From Catalinimonas alkaloidigena (GTDB taxonomy: Bacteria > Bacteroidota > Bacteroidia > Cytophagales > Cyclobacteriaceae): a DNA stretch of 64,000 nt. The notes beneath the pieces are model-generated. The model was not told where the DNA came from. It made no database searches and saw only the letters and a program-made list of their open reading frames with translations. Positions 1 to 9,054 of this stretch are shown here, one piece after another; within the stretch, counting starts at the first letter, position 1; every line of letters begins with the position of its first letter. Both the position numbers and the translations under genes were made by a program. The stretch lies in the NCBI RefSeq assembly GCF_029504655.1, contig NZ_JAQFIL010000001.1, positions 1,617,001 through 1,681,000 on the forward strand, read 5' to 3'.

Positions 1-318
1 TTGGGAGATGAGGGTTTGTTCTATACTATTCAGGGTATGTAAATAAGACCCTTTTGCAAATTCAAAAGGAGCAATAAACCGTTCTTCCTGAACCAGCATA
101 TAGCCTCTCACCCCTACATCAGCCAGCATGATATATGTGCTAAGCTGTTTGAGATCAAGCAGAACTTTTTGAGCATGTTTACTTTTTATCTGTTGTTCCT
201 CTATGATGTAGCGACTGTAAAAAGTAAATAAAGCACCAAAAATAATGGTTAGGATCACTAAGGACATGAAGAAGTTGATCCCTTTCTTCTCAAGCCAGTC
301 TAATAATTTAGCTTTCAT
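1..318 (-). CDS. Membrane sensor protein, N-terminal fragment (CHASE3-like ectodomain)
   Basis: This is the first 106 codons of a gene that runs off the left edge of the window. A short cytoplasmic N-terminus is followed by one hydrophobic segment at about residues 14-34. A helical extracytoplasmic stretch then contains a pattern close to LADVGVRGYMLVQEERF, which resembles the CHASE3/four-helix sensory domain placed before HAMP, PAS or histidine kinase modules. The output domain is outside the window, so kinase, cyclase and chemoreceptor all remain possible. The start is the ATG at 318. Confidence 0.65.
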   Translation of the reverse strand, partial: MKAKLLDWLEKKGINFFMSLVILTIIFGALFTFYSRYIIEEQQIKSKHAQKVLLDLKQLSTYIMLADVGVRGYMLVQEERFIAPFEFAKGSYLHTLNSIEQTLISQ

Positions 319-483
319 CTTTCTTTGAACTCGTGAGTAAATGATCAATAAAAGTATGATCAAAACAGGCAGTGCTCAAATCAAGATGGGTAATAACAAA
401 ACATTGTAATATTTAAAAAAAATCAGAATAAATTATACTGTTGGGTATAAATCAGGGTGTAGTGATGTTGTTTGCTTATTAGT

Positions 484-1572
484 TTATTCGATATTATCTC
501 TACCTATATATCGATTGATGATACTTCGGTATTCAGGTGAAGTGAGCTTTCTCAGTATAATCACATTCAGGTCATTGCGAAGCGGGCTATCTTCAGGGAT
601 TGCAAAGCCGTAATTACTAGGAAGTATTCTTCTGGGTAAAATCTCGAGGTCTTCATATGCATCTGTTTGATTTAATAAATATTGAAGAATAGGCTTATCA
701 TAGATCACTACCTTTAATTCTTCGTTTTGCAGTGCTTGCAACGCATCTTCAGTAGTATCAAATAACGTTGCAAATATACCCTCCCTGGTAAGGTACTCTT
801 CACTATTGCTGCCTCTCACCGTTCCTACTTTCACATTGGCAAGGTCTTCAATTGATTCAATATTTTGACTTAATGTATTCACAGTGAGGGAAGAGGCTAT
901 AGCGGCAGTAAGCGTAGAAGTAATTACAATAGCCGTAAACATCCAAACAAAGGCAATAGCTCTACCACCGGCAGTGATGGGAGCCTTATCACCATAGCCT
1001 ACTGTAGTCATCGTTACTGCTGACCACCAAAAAGAGCTTCCTATTCCGCGCATACGTCCTTTTCCAAACATTTCTTTATTCCTTTTTCTTTCAAACAGCC
1101 ACAACAAAATACCGAAGATCAAAATGACAAGACAGAGGACGCCAGCGGCTTTTACAAAGTCCCAGGAAGCTATATTCATGAGTTGGTGAAAGATTCCTTG
1201 CTGGCCCTGACGCATGACTACGCCCATGCCAGAGGAAAAGTAGGAGTGCGTAAAATCCATTCTTGTTTCTCTTTCATCAGTAATCGTAATGGCACCAACA
1301 GCCAGGTCAACTTCACTAGCAGATACTGCATCTAGCAGCGCATCAAGATTCTCATAAGGTTTATATTGAAAGGTTAAATTTAAGTCCTCAGCTACCTTCT
1401 CAAAAAAAAGGATACTTATCCCGCTATAAACACTGTCGGCATTATCAATTACAAAGGGCACAAGAGGTTTAATCCCAACCGTGAGGGTGTCGGGAGAATT
1501 TTCTTCCTGAGCTAAAGTAGGGGTTGAGCATAAATAAATAATACATAATGATAGGAATATGATTTTTCGCAT
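484..1572 (-). CDS. Glutamate-receptor-like ligand-gated potassium channel (GluR0 type)
   Basis: The architecture is that of prokaryotic ionotropic glutamate receptors. A signal peptide is followed by the first half of a periplasmic solute-binding lobe (LTVGIKPLVPF onward, with the ERETRMDFT motif), a membrane helix around residues 140-160, and a pore loop with the K+ selectivity filter TVGYGD. A second membrane helix and the second half of the binding lobe (VGTVRGSNSEEYL to the C-terminus) complete the protein. By family knowledge, an amino acid or similar ligand gates K+ flux across the inner membrane. I chose the ATG at 1572 because it directly begins the signal peptide MRKIIFLSLC; an in-frame ATG at 1596 would add eight residues. 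No operon partner is evident. Confidence 0.85.
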   Translation of the reverse strand: MRKIIFLSLCIIYLCSTPTLAQEENSPDTLTVGIKPLVPFVIDNADSVYSGISILFFEKVAEDLNLTFQYKPYENLDALLDAVSASEVDLAVGAITITDERETRMDFTHSYFSSGMGVVMRQGQQGIFHQLMNIASWDFVKAAGVLCLVILIFGILLWLFERKRNKEMFGKGRMRGIGSSFWWSAVTMTTVGYGDKAPITAGGRAIAFVWMFTAIVITSTLTAAIASSLTVNTLSQNIESIEDLANVKVGTVRGSNSEEYLTREGIFATLFDTTEDALQALQNEELKVVIYDKPILQYLLNQTDAYEDLEILPRRILPSNYGFAIPEDSPLRNDLNVIILRKLTSPEYRSIINRYIGRDNIE

Positions 1573-1690
1573 GGTTAAAAGAAATAATTTTTCCATTTAG
1601 AAAACAAGCTTAGAAAGCTATTGTTATTTATCTGAAATAGTAATCTGCTACTAATTTTTTTTACTGAAATAGTAATTTTTTCAAATTTTC

Positions 1691-2335
1691 ATGGCTGATC
1701 AAAATCATTATAAGGTAGCTGTTTTTGATATCAACGGAACACTCTATCGCAAATCTTCAAAGGAAGAATTTTTTAAATATATCTGCTTTAAGAAGGGGTA
1801 TAAACTTCTGAATATTTTTCAACTGATCATTTTCAAGATTATCGGTAAGGCACGATTAATCAATCAAACTGAGTTTAAGGAAAACTTTTTCAATTACCTG
1901 GATAATCTATCACCAGAAGCTGTAAAAAAATATGCCCAGGAATACTGGCACATTGAGTTTCCGCAATATTTCAATGAGAAGCTGATGAAAAGAGTAGAAG
2001 AGTTGAAAAAAGAGAATGTAAAGGTAATCTGTATTTCCGGCGGACTGGATGTGTATATGCGTCCACTATTTGAGCGATTTGATGTGGACCATTACTTTTA
2101 TACGAAAACTAAGTACGTAAATAATACTTATAAGATTGATGGACAGGCATGTAAGGGAGAAGAGAAGGTTCGCTGCCTTGATAATCATTTTGGTAATAAT
2201 AATTATACCATCGTTGAAGCATATTCTGATGATCCCGAGGTGATTTTAGACCATGCTGAGAAAGCATATTTAATAACGCCTGAGGGTGAAATAAAAAACT
2301 ATAAGCCTGATCAAACAAAGCTCGCGCATGCATAA
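1691..2335 (+). CDS. HAD-superfamily hydrolase, HAD-IB/PSPase-like, with Asn in motif I
   Basis: The 214-residue size and layout match HAD subfamily IB phosphatases. Motif I is VAVFDINGTLY near the N-terminus (nucleophile Asp13). A helical cap follows, then motif II around CISGGLDVYMRP, a motif III Lys around KGEEKVR, and an acidic motif IV around AYSDDPEV. The usual general acid/base Asp two residues after the nucleophile is Asn15 here (codon aac at 1733-1735). In most HAD phosphatases that replacement strongly reduces phosphatase turnover. The fold assignment is firm, but the substrate is unknown and activity may be reduced or different. The gene stands alone between the channel gene and a convergent gene. 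Confidence 0.8.
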   Translation: MADQNHYKVAVFDINGTLYRKSSKEEFFKYICFKKGYKLLNIFQLIIFKIIGKARLINQTEFKENFFNYLDNLSPEAVKKYAQEYWHIEFPQYFNEKLMKRVEELKKENVKVICISGGLDVYMRPLFERFDVDHYFYTKTKYVNNTYKIDGQACKGEEKVRCLDNHFGNNNYTIVEAYSDDPEVILDHAEKAYLITPEGEIKNYKPDQTKLAHA

Positions 2336-2361
2336 ATGCTGCAGGAAATGCCCTGAAGATT

Positions 2362-3021
2362 TTACAAATTTGCTGAAAAAGCAAACTGCTCATTGCTTTG
2401 GTTTTGAATATTGATGGCTCTATTGGCCTTATCAAAATCTAGCTGAGTGATCCTTGTAGAAGAGCTGTACAGGGTCCCTTTTTCACTGTTATTTAGATTT
2501 ACAAATCTCAGACGATAAGTGTATATGCCATTTCTGCGTACTTTGGATAAATAAAATAACATCTGCTGCTCAGGAGAGAATGAAATATGGTATGGAATTT
2601 CATTCTCTAAAGAGGCTACAACCTTTACCACAGTCCCCTCTGCATCTGTAATTTTAATAGCACTGTGTCCACTTTGTAAGTCCATCAGATCTGTGAAATA
2701 AATGCTGTCTTTAGATGCATTGAGACAAAAGTCTTCTATAAATGTCACATCCTTCCATAATTGCTGCCCTTGGTTAATACGGCGGTATGTACTGCCGTTT
2801 TGATTTGCTGTATGCAAATTTCCCAGAAAACTCAGCCAGAATACCTGCCCTTTTTGATCATCGTAGACCATTTTGACCGTCTTATTATTATGCGACAGGG
2901 TATCTATCATTTTCGTGATGGACTCAGGGAGGGCATCATTTTGTAAATTGTTATGTGCCTGTATAACGAGAGAAAGTATAATTAGGGGTATGATGATACT
3001 GCTTAACAAAAAAGTTTTCAT
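2362..3021 (-). CDS. Exported YWTD/TolB-like beta-propeller protein
   Basis: The protein begins with a signal peptide (MKTFLLSSIIIPLIILSLVI) and continues with about 190 residues of beta-propeller-like blades. These carry repeating W-x-S-F-x-G-x-L, D-S-I-Y-F-T-D-L and M-L-F-Y-L-S patterns, as in YWTD/TolB-like periplasmic propellers. It is shorter than a full six-blade propeller, so it may be partial or assemble with a partner. I preferred the ATG at 3021 over the upstream TTG at 3042 because it gives a clean signal peptide. The function is not recognised. It is convergent with the HAD gene and divergent from the downstream sigma factor. Confidence 0.6.
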   Translation of the reverse strand: MKTFLLSSIIIPLIILSLVIQAHNNLQNDALPESITKMIDTLSHNNKTVKMVYDDQKGQVFWLSFLGNLHTANQNGSTYRRINQGQQLWKDVTFIEDFCLNASKDSIYFTDLMDLQSGHSAIKITDAEGTVVKVVASLENEIPYHISFSPEQQMLFYLSKVRRNGIYTYRLRFVNLNNSEKGTLYSSSTRITQLDFDKANRAINIQNQSNEQFAFSANL

Positions 3022-3185
3022 GAGGTTTTTCTCATTTGTCAAGTTCGGGCCATAAATGTAACCTCTATGGAAAATATTTAATTAAATCTCTATTTCCTCA
3101 ACTCAGCTTGTAAATCATATCATAACTTAATTTATTTCAGTATTTTGGTTACAAACAAAGCTTCAGCACCTACTAACCAATAGCA

Positions 3186-3797
3186 ATGAAAAAGGCAGTA
3201 AATCAGGTTTCTGATCAAACTATCATTGATAGTATTAGAGACGGTAAAAAGATTGAGCCTACTGTGCGTTTTTTATACGCAAATTATTTTGAAAGCCTGG
3301 CCAGTTATGTCAGGAGTAATAATGGAAATGACCAAGATGCAGAAGATATTTTTCAGGAATGCATAGTTGTATTCATGGGAACTGTGAGAGAAGGAAAGTT
3401 TAGAGGGGATAGCAAGGTGAAGACTTTTTTATATGCCATTATGCGAAACCTTTGGCTCAATGAATTGAAAAGGCGTAACCGCGCAATACATCGTGAAACT
3501 AAGTATTATGATGAAAATCCAAAAATTGAAGAAAGTATACACGTAAGTTTGCGAGAAAATGAAGTTAAAAAACAGGTAGCTTCATTGGTAGCCCAACTGG
3601 GTGAGAACTGTCAAAAGATCCTTAATCTGTTTTACTATCAGGATATGCCTATGAAAGAAATATACCAGGAAATGGGATACGAAAACGAACAAATCGCCCG
3701 TAATATGAAATACAAGTGCATGAAAAAAATGCATGCCTTACTGGACGCAAATGAAGATATGAAACAGCACTTTAAAAGTTTATTTGTCCATGGATGA
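3186..3797 (+). CDS. RNA polymerase ECF sigma factor (sigma-1)
   Basis: This 203-residue protein has sigma-70 region 2 at about residues 25-95 (QDAEDIFQECIVVFM and FLYAIMRNLWLNELKRR) and region 4 at about 125-185 (LGENCQKILNLFYYQDMPMKEI, then a helix-turn-helix ending in KYKCMKKM). The sequence LGxxCxKIL-xx-YY-x-DM-x-M-x-EI is shared with the second sigma factor at 11329. It would redirect RNA polymerase to alternative promoters. Its last codons overlap the start of the downstream membrane protein, which indicates translational coupling. That is the usual arrangement for a sigma factor and its regulator. Confidence 0.93.
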   Translation: MKKAVNQVSDQTIIDSIRDGKKIEPTVRFLYANYFESLASYVRSNNGNDQDAEDIFQECIVVFMGTVREGKFRGDSKVKTFLYAIMRNLWLNELKRRNRAIHRETKYYDENPKIEESIHVSLRENEVKKQVASLVAQLGENCQKILNLFYYQDMPMKEIYQEMGYENEQIARNMKYKCMKKMHALLDANEDMKQHFKSLFVHG

Positions 3798-4632
3798 TCA
3801 AGCAATACAATTGGCAGAAAAAATAGATCGTTACCTGCAGGGTAAGATGACAGAGGATGAACAAAAATCCTTTGAGTATCAGCTAGCTCAGGATGCCAAC
3901 CTACGAGAAAACGTTGAAAACACCGACATAGCGAGAGAAGCAGTTCTTCAAAGAGGCTTAAGAATGGAAATTAAGCAGATTCGGGAACGCATTTTACAGG
4001 AAGATGATGAAGAAAGACCTCCTTCCGAAAGTATAATTCCTGAAAGTGATGAACCTAAAGGCAGGGCTGAAACTAAAATCAGAAAGCTTTCTTTTTTACA
4101 GTATAGTTATCGGGTCGCAGCAGGATTTTCTCTGTTATTAGTAGCATTTGTAGCTGTGCAAATGGTGATGGTAAGCTCAGAAGATTTGTATGCAGACAAT
4201 ATAGCGTTGAGTGATTTGAGTGAAGTAACAAGGGGAGGTGGTGAAACGGCCAGCCAGACTGCTTTGCTGGATGCTTATCAACAAAATAATTTTAGTCAGG
4301 CTACTGAAATTTTTAGAAATCTTGAAACTCCCACTTCACTAGAGCTTTATTTTGCCGCCGCATCTTATCTTCAGCTTAATCAGTATGATGAAGCAATTAA
4401 TATTTACCAGAAAGTTCTGGCTAATAATCAATTAGATAATGACAATGATTTTTTAAAACAGGAATCTTCTTATAAGCTGGCATTAACTTATATTAGAACA
4501 GGTGAATACAATCAGGCGCTGCCTATTTTAAAAGATTTAGATGAGAATTATCCTTATTATGACAATTTAATAAGTAGCTCCTTTATGTTGAAGCTTAAGT
4601 TACTTCAGTTTAAGGAAAGTCTTTTTAACTAG
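3790..4632 (+). CDS. Membrane anti-sigma-like protein with periplasmic TPR repeats
   Basis: The start ATG at 3790 lies inside the end of the sigma gene (8-base overlap); a TTG six bases earlier is less likely. The 280-residue product has a cytoplasmic N-terminus (IDRYLQGKMTEDEQKSFEY, residues 12-30). This resembles the short cytosolic heads of Bacteroidota anti-sigma proteins. A charged linker, one transmembrane helix at about 107-128 and a periplasmic C-terminal half with several TPR units (for example LYFAAASYLQLNQYDEAINI) follow. No classical zinc anti-sigma motif is visible, so the anti-sigma role is inferred from position and architecture. The 3' end overlaps the convergent TPR-CHAT gene by 33 bases. 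Confidence 0.75.
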   Translation: MDDQAIQLAEKIDRYLQGKMTEDEQKSFEYQLAQDANLRENVENTDIAREAVLQRGLRMEIKQIRERILQEDDEERPPSESIIPESDEPKGRAETKIRKLSFLQYSYRVAAGFSLLLVAFVAVQMVMVSSEDLYADNIALSDLSEVTRGGGETASQTALLDAYQQNNFSQATEIFRNLETPTSLELYFAAASYLQLNQYDEAINIYQKVLANNQLDNDNDFLKQESSYKLALTYIRTGEYNQALPILKDLDENYPYYDNLISSSFMLKLKLLQFKESLFN

Positions 4633-7398
4633 CCAATATACCCCTCCCAGCAGTATCAAACCCAACATTAGCCACCAAAGCCAGGTCCCTGAACTTTCGT
4701 AAATAGGGGCAGTATCACCAATGAAAACGAAATTTGCCCAGTAATAAGGCGTTTTCAGCAGAGGGTGAATATCGTCAGCATTAAGGTAATCCAGTTTTGC
4801 CTGACGCAGCGCTTTGTCCTTAGGAAAACCTCGCTTAAGGTAATCGTGTAAGTTAGCGGCAATTGTAGCCGTAGATTTATCCTGTGCTTTCCAAAGCGTA
4901 GTCACGATGTTAGGACAGCCAGCATAGGCAAAAGCCCGCGCCAGACTGATTATCCCTTCTCCTTTTACCAACTGACCATTTCCTGCTTCACATGCACTTA
5001 AAACCACCAGCTTGACACTGTCCAACTGTAGATTGTACAATTCCTGTGTATAAAGCCGGTAACCGGCTAGAGACTCATCTTCGTCGGGATAAAATGCTAT
5101 AAATGACTGTAAAGGGTCATTATTATCTATGCTGGCATGTGTTGCCAGATGAATAATTCCATAGGAGCTTACAAGCTCAAGAAACAGACGTTTAGTTGCC
5201 TGGTTTTCAAGGTAAATGCTTCCTCCGATATTTTCCACTTCTTCTTTGGAGCCAAATAATAGGCTGAAACCATTACTACGAATATTACCTTCTTCGTCAC
5301 CGGCAAAAGGGGCCATCGCAAGTATTCCATTAGACTCCTTTGCTTTACGAGTGCGTACTGCGTCTTCTAGAAGAGATGCAGAATAAGCGTAACTAAAGGC
5401 GTAGTCATAGATCAAATAATGATTTGAAATTGGGGCATCATTGAGCATCTCAAAAGGAATATAGTTCAACTGCCCATCCGGAACGATAATTAATTTTTCT
5501 TTGCCAGAAATTTCTTTTTCAAAAGGTTCAATCAGTTTTTGGTATAATATGTAGGCTTGTTCACTTTCTTTGTAAGCTTGTCCCATCTGGTATTGATAGA
5601 GCTCAGATTGAACAAGCTGTATAGCCTGAAAAAATGCAGAGTCTACATGTTGCACTTTTAGCAAGAAATTATCTCTAGTCAGCAGAAAGCAGTAGAGACT
5701 GTCTTTTCCTAAAAAGTATTCAAGCAGAGCATCATCTTGATCCAGCAAAGTACGCTGAATATCGGATGCATGAATTGTATCCTCCTGATATTTTAGTCTA
5801 AAATACTTTTCATCAGATTGTAATGATCTAAGTGTTCGGGAGAGATTGATTTCCAGATCGTTTAATTTGGTCTTGAGGCTACTGTTTTCACTTGAGTCCT
5901 GAGATTCAATCAGTCTGAGCCTTAATTGAGAAATTTGTTGTTTTTGCCGCTTTTCTGCTTGTATTAAACTATCAATATTCGGTAAAGTGGATTTGATATC
6001 CAGATCATCGAGAATTTCTGAGAGTATCGCAGCTTTACTGTTCTCAGAAAACTGAAATGCCAAGTCAACGTATTTTTGATCTTTGGTTAATCTGTAAAGT
6101 TGATATGCAGTGCTGATTGCAATTTCATAGACAGGGTAAACGTTCTGCACCAGAAAAAGCTTAGCCTCATCATTATCATAAGTTTTCTGAATATACCTCG
6201 CTACTTGAATTGCATTATCATAATTTTGTAAGGATGCTTCTAAAGCGGTAAGAGAAGCATTTTGAGCGTACAAAGACTTAAAGGCATTTCCTTTACCTTC
6301 ATAAATATTGAAGAGAGTAAGAAGAGATAATCCTGAGAATAGATTTTCAGGGTTGGTGTAATAATCCTGATTATCAAAATTGAAAGCAATAGTATTTAAA
6401 GCCCTCTGATATAGTATTAAAGACTCTTCTGCTTCACGATTGTGCAATTCTATTGTAGCTAAACCTATGAATGCGCCCCCCAGATTGATCCGAGATTGGT
6501 TTGAATAAGCTTGGTTAGTTTCTATTGAACGCTGATAGAGGTATCTCGCAGAATCCGTCTGATTTTTTTGAAAATAGACATTTCCGAGATTATTTAATGC
6601 AGCAAGTTTAGTGTCAATATTTTGACTAAAAGTGGCTTTAAGAAGATACAGTTTAGCACTGTCGTACTTACCCAGTTCACCGTATGCTTTACCTATATTC
6701 TGATATATGGCTTCAGGAATATTTTTATTTGAAAGCAGAGATTTATAGATAGGAATGGATGTATTATATTTTCTGAGCTTATCGTATGCTATGGCAAGAT
6801 TATTTTTAATAATAAATTCTGCGTACGGATTGTTCCTTAGCAATGAAGCACCCTTTTCAAGATAATTTATTGCTTGCTGGTAGTTTCCTACATGAAATTG
6901 CAAGAGACCAGATGAATTATAAAGCCGGGCTGATTCTGCTTCTTTGATATTGGGAGGGATATTAACTTCTGCTTGACTATAAAAGTACTGGGCAGAATCA
7001 AACATTTCCAGGTATTGAAATGCATCTCCACAGTACAGGTTAGCATAAAACTTCAATGTATCAGCGGGTGGAGCAAGCAATTGCGCTTTGCGCAAAGAGC
7101 TTTTGTAATGGTATAAAGCACTGTCAAAAAGTAGGTTCATTTCGTAAAGGTTACCGATTTTTTGATGTGCTTCTACCTGAAGCTGTAAGCTGTCTTCTCC
7201 AAAACTTTGAATGGCTTGCTGAAAATTGAGTATTGACAGGCTATCCGTATCAGGAGTAGCATCAGGGAGATGAAAAAGACTATCTGCAGTATGAAAGAGG
7301 CGATGAGCCTCCTCCGTACGCAGTTTTTGTGCATGTATTTTAAAAGTACATAAGCACAGTAATAGAATAAAAAAAGTAAGCAGTCTTGATAAGTACAT
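4600..7398 (-). CDS. TPR-CHAT caspase-like protease, membrane-anchored
   Basis: The 932-residue protein has a signal peptide, tandem TPR units over about residues 30-470, a coiled-coil stretch near 475-545 and a C-terminal CHAT domain. The CHAT catalytic dyad is intact: His754 in HLATHAS and Cys803 in VVLSACEAGNG, 49 residues apart as is usual for the family. The helices after GEGIISLARAFAYAGC and the segment NIVTTLWKAQD are also standard. A transmembrane helix at about 906-925 (WLWWLMLGLILLGGVYWLV) and a short basic tail end the protein. CHAT domains are caspase-clan cysteine peptidases. The signal peptide and C-terminal anchor predict that the TPR and CHAT parts face the periplasm. It lies directly downstream of a lipoprotein gene on the same strand (14-base gap), convergent with the sigma/anti-sigma-like pair. 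Confidence 0.9.
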   Translation of the reverse strand: MYLSRLLTFFILLLCLCTFKIHAQKLRTEEAHRLFHTADSLFHLPDATPDTDSLSILNFQQAIQSFGEDSLQLQVEAHQKIGNLYEMNLLFDSALYHYKSSLRKAQLLAPPADTLKFYANLYCGDAFQYLEMFDSAQYFYSQAEVNIPPNIKEAESARLYNSSGLLQFHVGNYQQAINYLEKGASLLRNNPYAEFIIKNNLAIAYDKLRKYNTSIPIYKSLLSNKNIPEAIYQNIGKAYGELGKYDSAKLYLLKATFSQNIDTKLAALNNLGNVYFQKNQTDSARYLYQRSIETNQAYSNQSRINLGGAFIGLATIELHNREAEESLILYQRALNTIAFNFDNQDYYTNPENLFSGLSLLTLFNIYEGKGNAFKSLYAQNASLTALEASLQNYDNAIQVARYIQKTYDNDEAKLFLVQNVYPVYEIAISTAYQLYRLTKDQKYVDLAFQFSENSKAAILSEILDDLDIKSTLPNIDSLIQAEKRQKQQISQLRLRLIESQDSSENSSLKTKLNDLEINLSRTLRSLQSDEKYFRLKYQEDTIHASDIQRTLLDQDDALLEYFLGKDSLYCFLLTRDNFLLKVQHVDSAFFQAIQLVQSELYQYQMGQAYKESEQAYILYQKLIEPFEKEISGKEKLIIVPDGQLNYIPFEMLNDAPISNHYLIYDYAFSYAYSASLLEDAVRTRKAKESNGILAMAPFAGDEEGNIRSNGFSLLFGSKEEVENIGGSIYLENQATKRLFLELVSSYGIIHLATHASIDNNDPLQSFIAFYPDEDESLAGYRLYTQELYNLQLDSVKLVVLSACEAGNGQLVKGEGIISLARAFAYAGCPNIVTTLWKAQDKSTATIAANLHDYLKRGFPKDKALRQAKLDYLNADDIHPLLKTPYYWANFVFIGDTAPIYESSGTWLWWLMLGLILLGGVYWLVKKTFLKLK

Positions 7399-7412
7399 AC
7401 ATACTAATAGGT

Positions 7413-8453
7413 TTACTGAAATTTATTCACACCAACCATAATAGAATGTCGGTGCATCATACGTCCATTGTTTGATTCCTGATTTTTTCTACCGATCCAT
7501 TGTTGAAGTTCCTCAGGGACTTCCTCTTCAAACCAGTATATTTGAATAGGTATGCTTCCTTCCACGACTGTATTCCCACCTCTGTAGATATATGGAACAA
7601 TGAACTCTCGGGTGAACCCGTCCGTGATTTCTACTCCCAATAGTTCAAGGTTGATAAAAGTCTGACGGAGGTTGATGGTACCTGGAGGCGTATCCTCATC
7701 AGTTTCTGCAAATGAAATACCCTGCTCCTGAACCTGACCTTGCGGATCAAAATCTATGGCTGCTTCAAAATCCGGATTATTCCGATTTATGGCAGGTTCA
7801 ATGAGAGAAGTCTCTTCAGGGTTGCTGAAATCAATTATCACATCGGGATAGTCAATACCAGCAATCAAAATTTGAGTTGTACATCTTGTAAGGCCATCCT
7901 CAGAAATAAAGCTTACTTCATAAAGTAATCCTGGCTCACTTAAATCTATGTTGATTATTCCTGTTTCGGGATCAATATCCAGTCCGTTTGGCTTTGCGCT
8001 AAATGTTCCTGTAAATTCCTTTTGATCTGAATTTTGAGGGGATGCAAACATATCTTCTCCCGGAATAAATAAGATTTTACCATAATCAAGTTTACATTCT
8101 GTGATTACTGGCTCAGCTTCCTGTATTACTATTGTGGTGCTGCAATCAGGGTCGCCATTTTCGGGTGTATAAGTAATGGTATACTCCCCCGGATCACTGG
8201 TGTTAATGTTGATTACACCCGTTGTATCATTTAAGACTAGGGTATTGGGTGAAGCACTAAACGTTCCTTCTGATTCACCCTCAGTAAATGTAGGAGATAT
8301 TAACTGCTCACCAGTGGTGGTTTTAGTATATGAAACACCATCATAAGAAAACAGGCAGGGCTTAGGGTCACAATCACAAAGTTCTTCACAGGAAACAAAT
8401 AAGCACAAGGAAAGTAGAGCCCATAAAATTGTAGGTCTAGAAGTGTAGTTCAT
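7413..8453 (-). CDS. Surface lipoprotein with two Ig-like adhesin repeats
   Basis: A lipoprotein signal peptide ends at the lipobox FVSC (Cys22). Two related modules follow. The first has GTFSASPNTLVLNDTTGVI then SDPGEYTITYTPENGDPDC. The second has GTFSAKPNGLDIDPETGII then SEPGLLYEVSFISEDGLTRC. This pattern is common in Bacteroidota cell-surface and adhesin proteins. The last about 140 residues are not recognised. The gene is the first of a two-gene unit with the TPR-CHAT protease downstream, so it may be the sensor, substrate or anchor of that protease. This pairing is inference. Confidence 0.75.
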   Translation of the reverse strand: MNYTSRPTILWALLSLCLFVSCEELCDCDPKPCLFSYDGVSYTKTTTGEQLISPTFTEGESEGTFSASPNTLVLNDTTGVININTSDPGEYTITYTPENGDPDCSTTIVIQEAEPVITECKLDYGKILFIPGEDMFASPQNSDQKEFTGTFSAKPNGLDIDPETGIINIDLSEPGLLYEVSFISEDGLTRCTTQILIAGIDYPDVIIDFSNPEETSLIEPAINRNNPDFEAAIDFDPQGQVQEQGISFAETDEDTPPGTINLRQTFINLELLGVEITDGFTREFIVPYIYRGGNTVVEGSIPIQIYWFEEEVPEELQQWIGRKNQESNNGRMMHRHSIMVGVNKFQ

Positions 8454-9054
8454 AGTTTAAGGTTTAGTATGTGAGTATTAGTGTACGCTAAAGCAGGAAA
8501 TGTAAACTGATTCGGGCAAGATTTTTAATATCAAATGTGTTTTCTTGCAATCAGACATAGTATCCCTTAAATATTTATATCAATTTAAAAGGATTTAATG
8601 ACATTATTGCGCTTAAGCTTGTATTTGATTCAGTCAGGCAGTATTAATGCCATATTATTTATCCCTTATTTATATTTTAAGGGAATGAGGCAGAGGTTAA
8701 GCTGAGCTATCAACGATTAAACGAATAATATTCACCTACAATCCGCTATCACATAACTGGATTGTTTTACTTTTTTGTACTGATACAAGATTTGTCAAGA
8801 GGTAATACTTTAGATTAACTTTTGTTTTTTGGATATGGAATTCACCCTTTCCTCTATTCGGTGTTGGTAATGAATCCTGCTTCATTTATTCATGAGAATA
8901 TTTAACAGCAATTCTTAATAAAATAAAAATGCACTTTTTTGTGAAGCAAGAAATTACATTGGCAGTTCAGCGGCTGTTTTTAAAGTTTTTTTTGTCATTG
9001 CTTTATTAAACTTGTGAAAACAAACAATGATTACAGTAACATAAATTTCCGCTG
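8454..9054. other. 600-bp AT-rich intergenic region between divergent genes
   Basis: This region separates the lipoprotein gene (leftward) from the ATPase gene (rightward) and must hold their promoters. I see no ORF with family features, no strong hairpin with a T tract and no exact TAnnTTTG promoter at the expected distance. A 35-codon reading frame at about 8598 has no supporting features. Confidence 0.4.

Noticed and set aside
2109..2435. Leftward 108-codon frame over the HAD gene 3' end
   Set aside because: It is antisense to the well-supported HAD gene, has no domain, and ends inside the neighbouring propeller gene.
3186..8453. Possible type III-E CRISPR (Craspase) locus because of the TPR-CHAT and sigma genes
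   Set aside because: There is no CRISPR array, no gRAMP/Cas7-11-like gene and no Csx30-like protein in the window; only the protease-sigma logic is similar.
8598..8705. 35-codon frame in the 8.5-9.0 kb gap
   Set aside because: It is very short, lacks any family feature and is not supported by a promoter or ribosome site.
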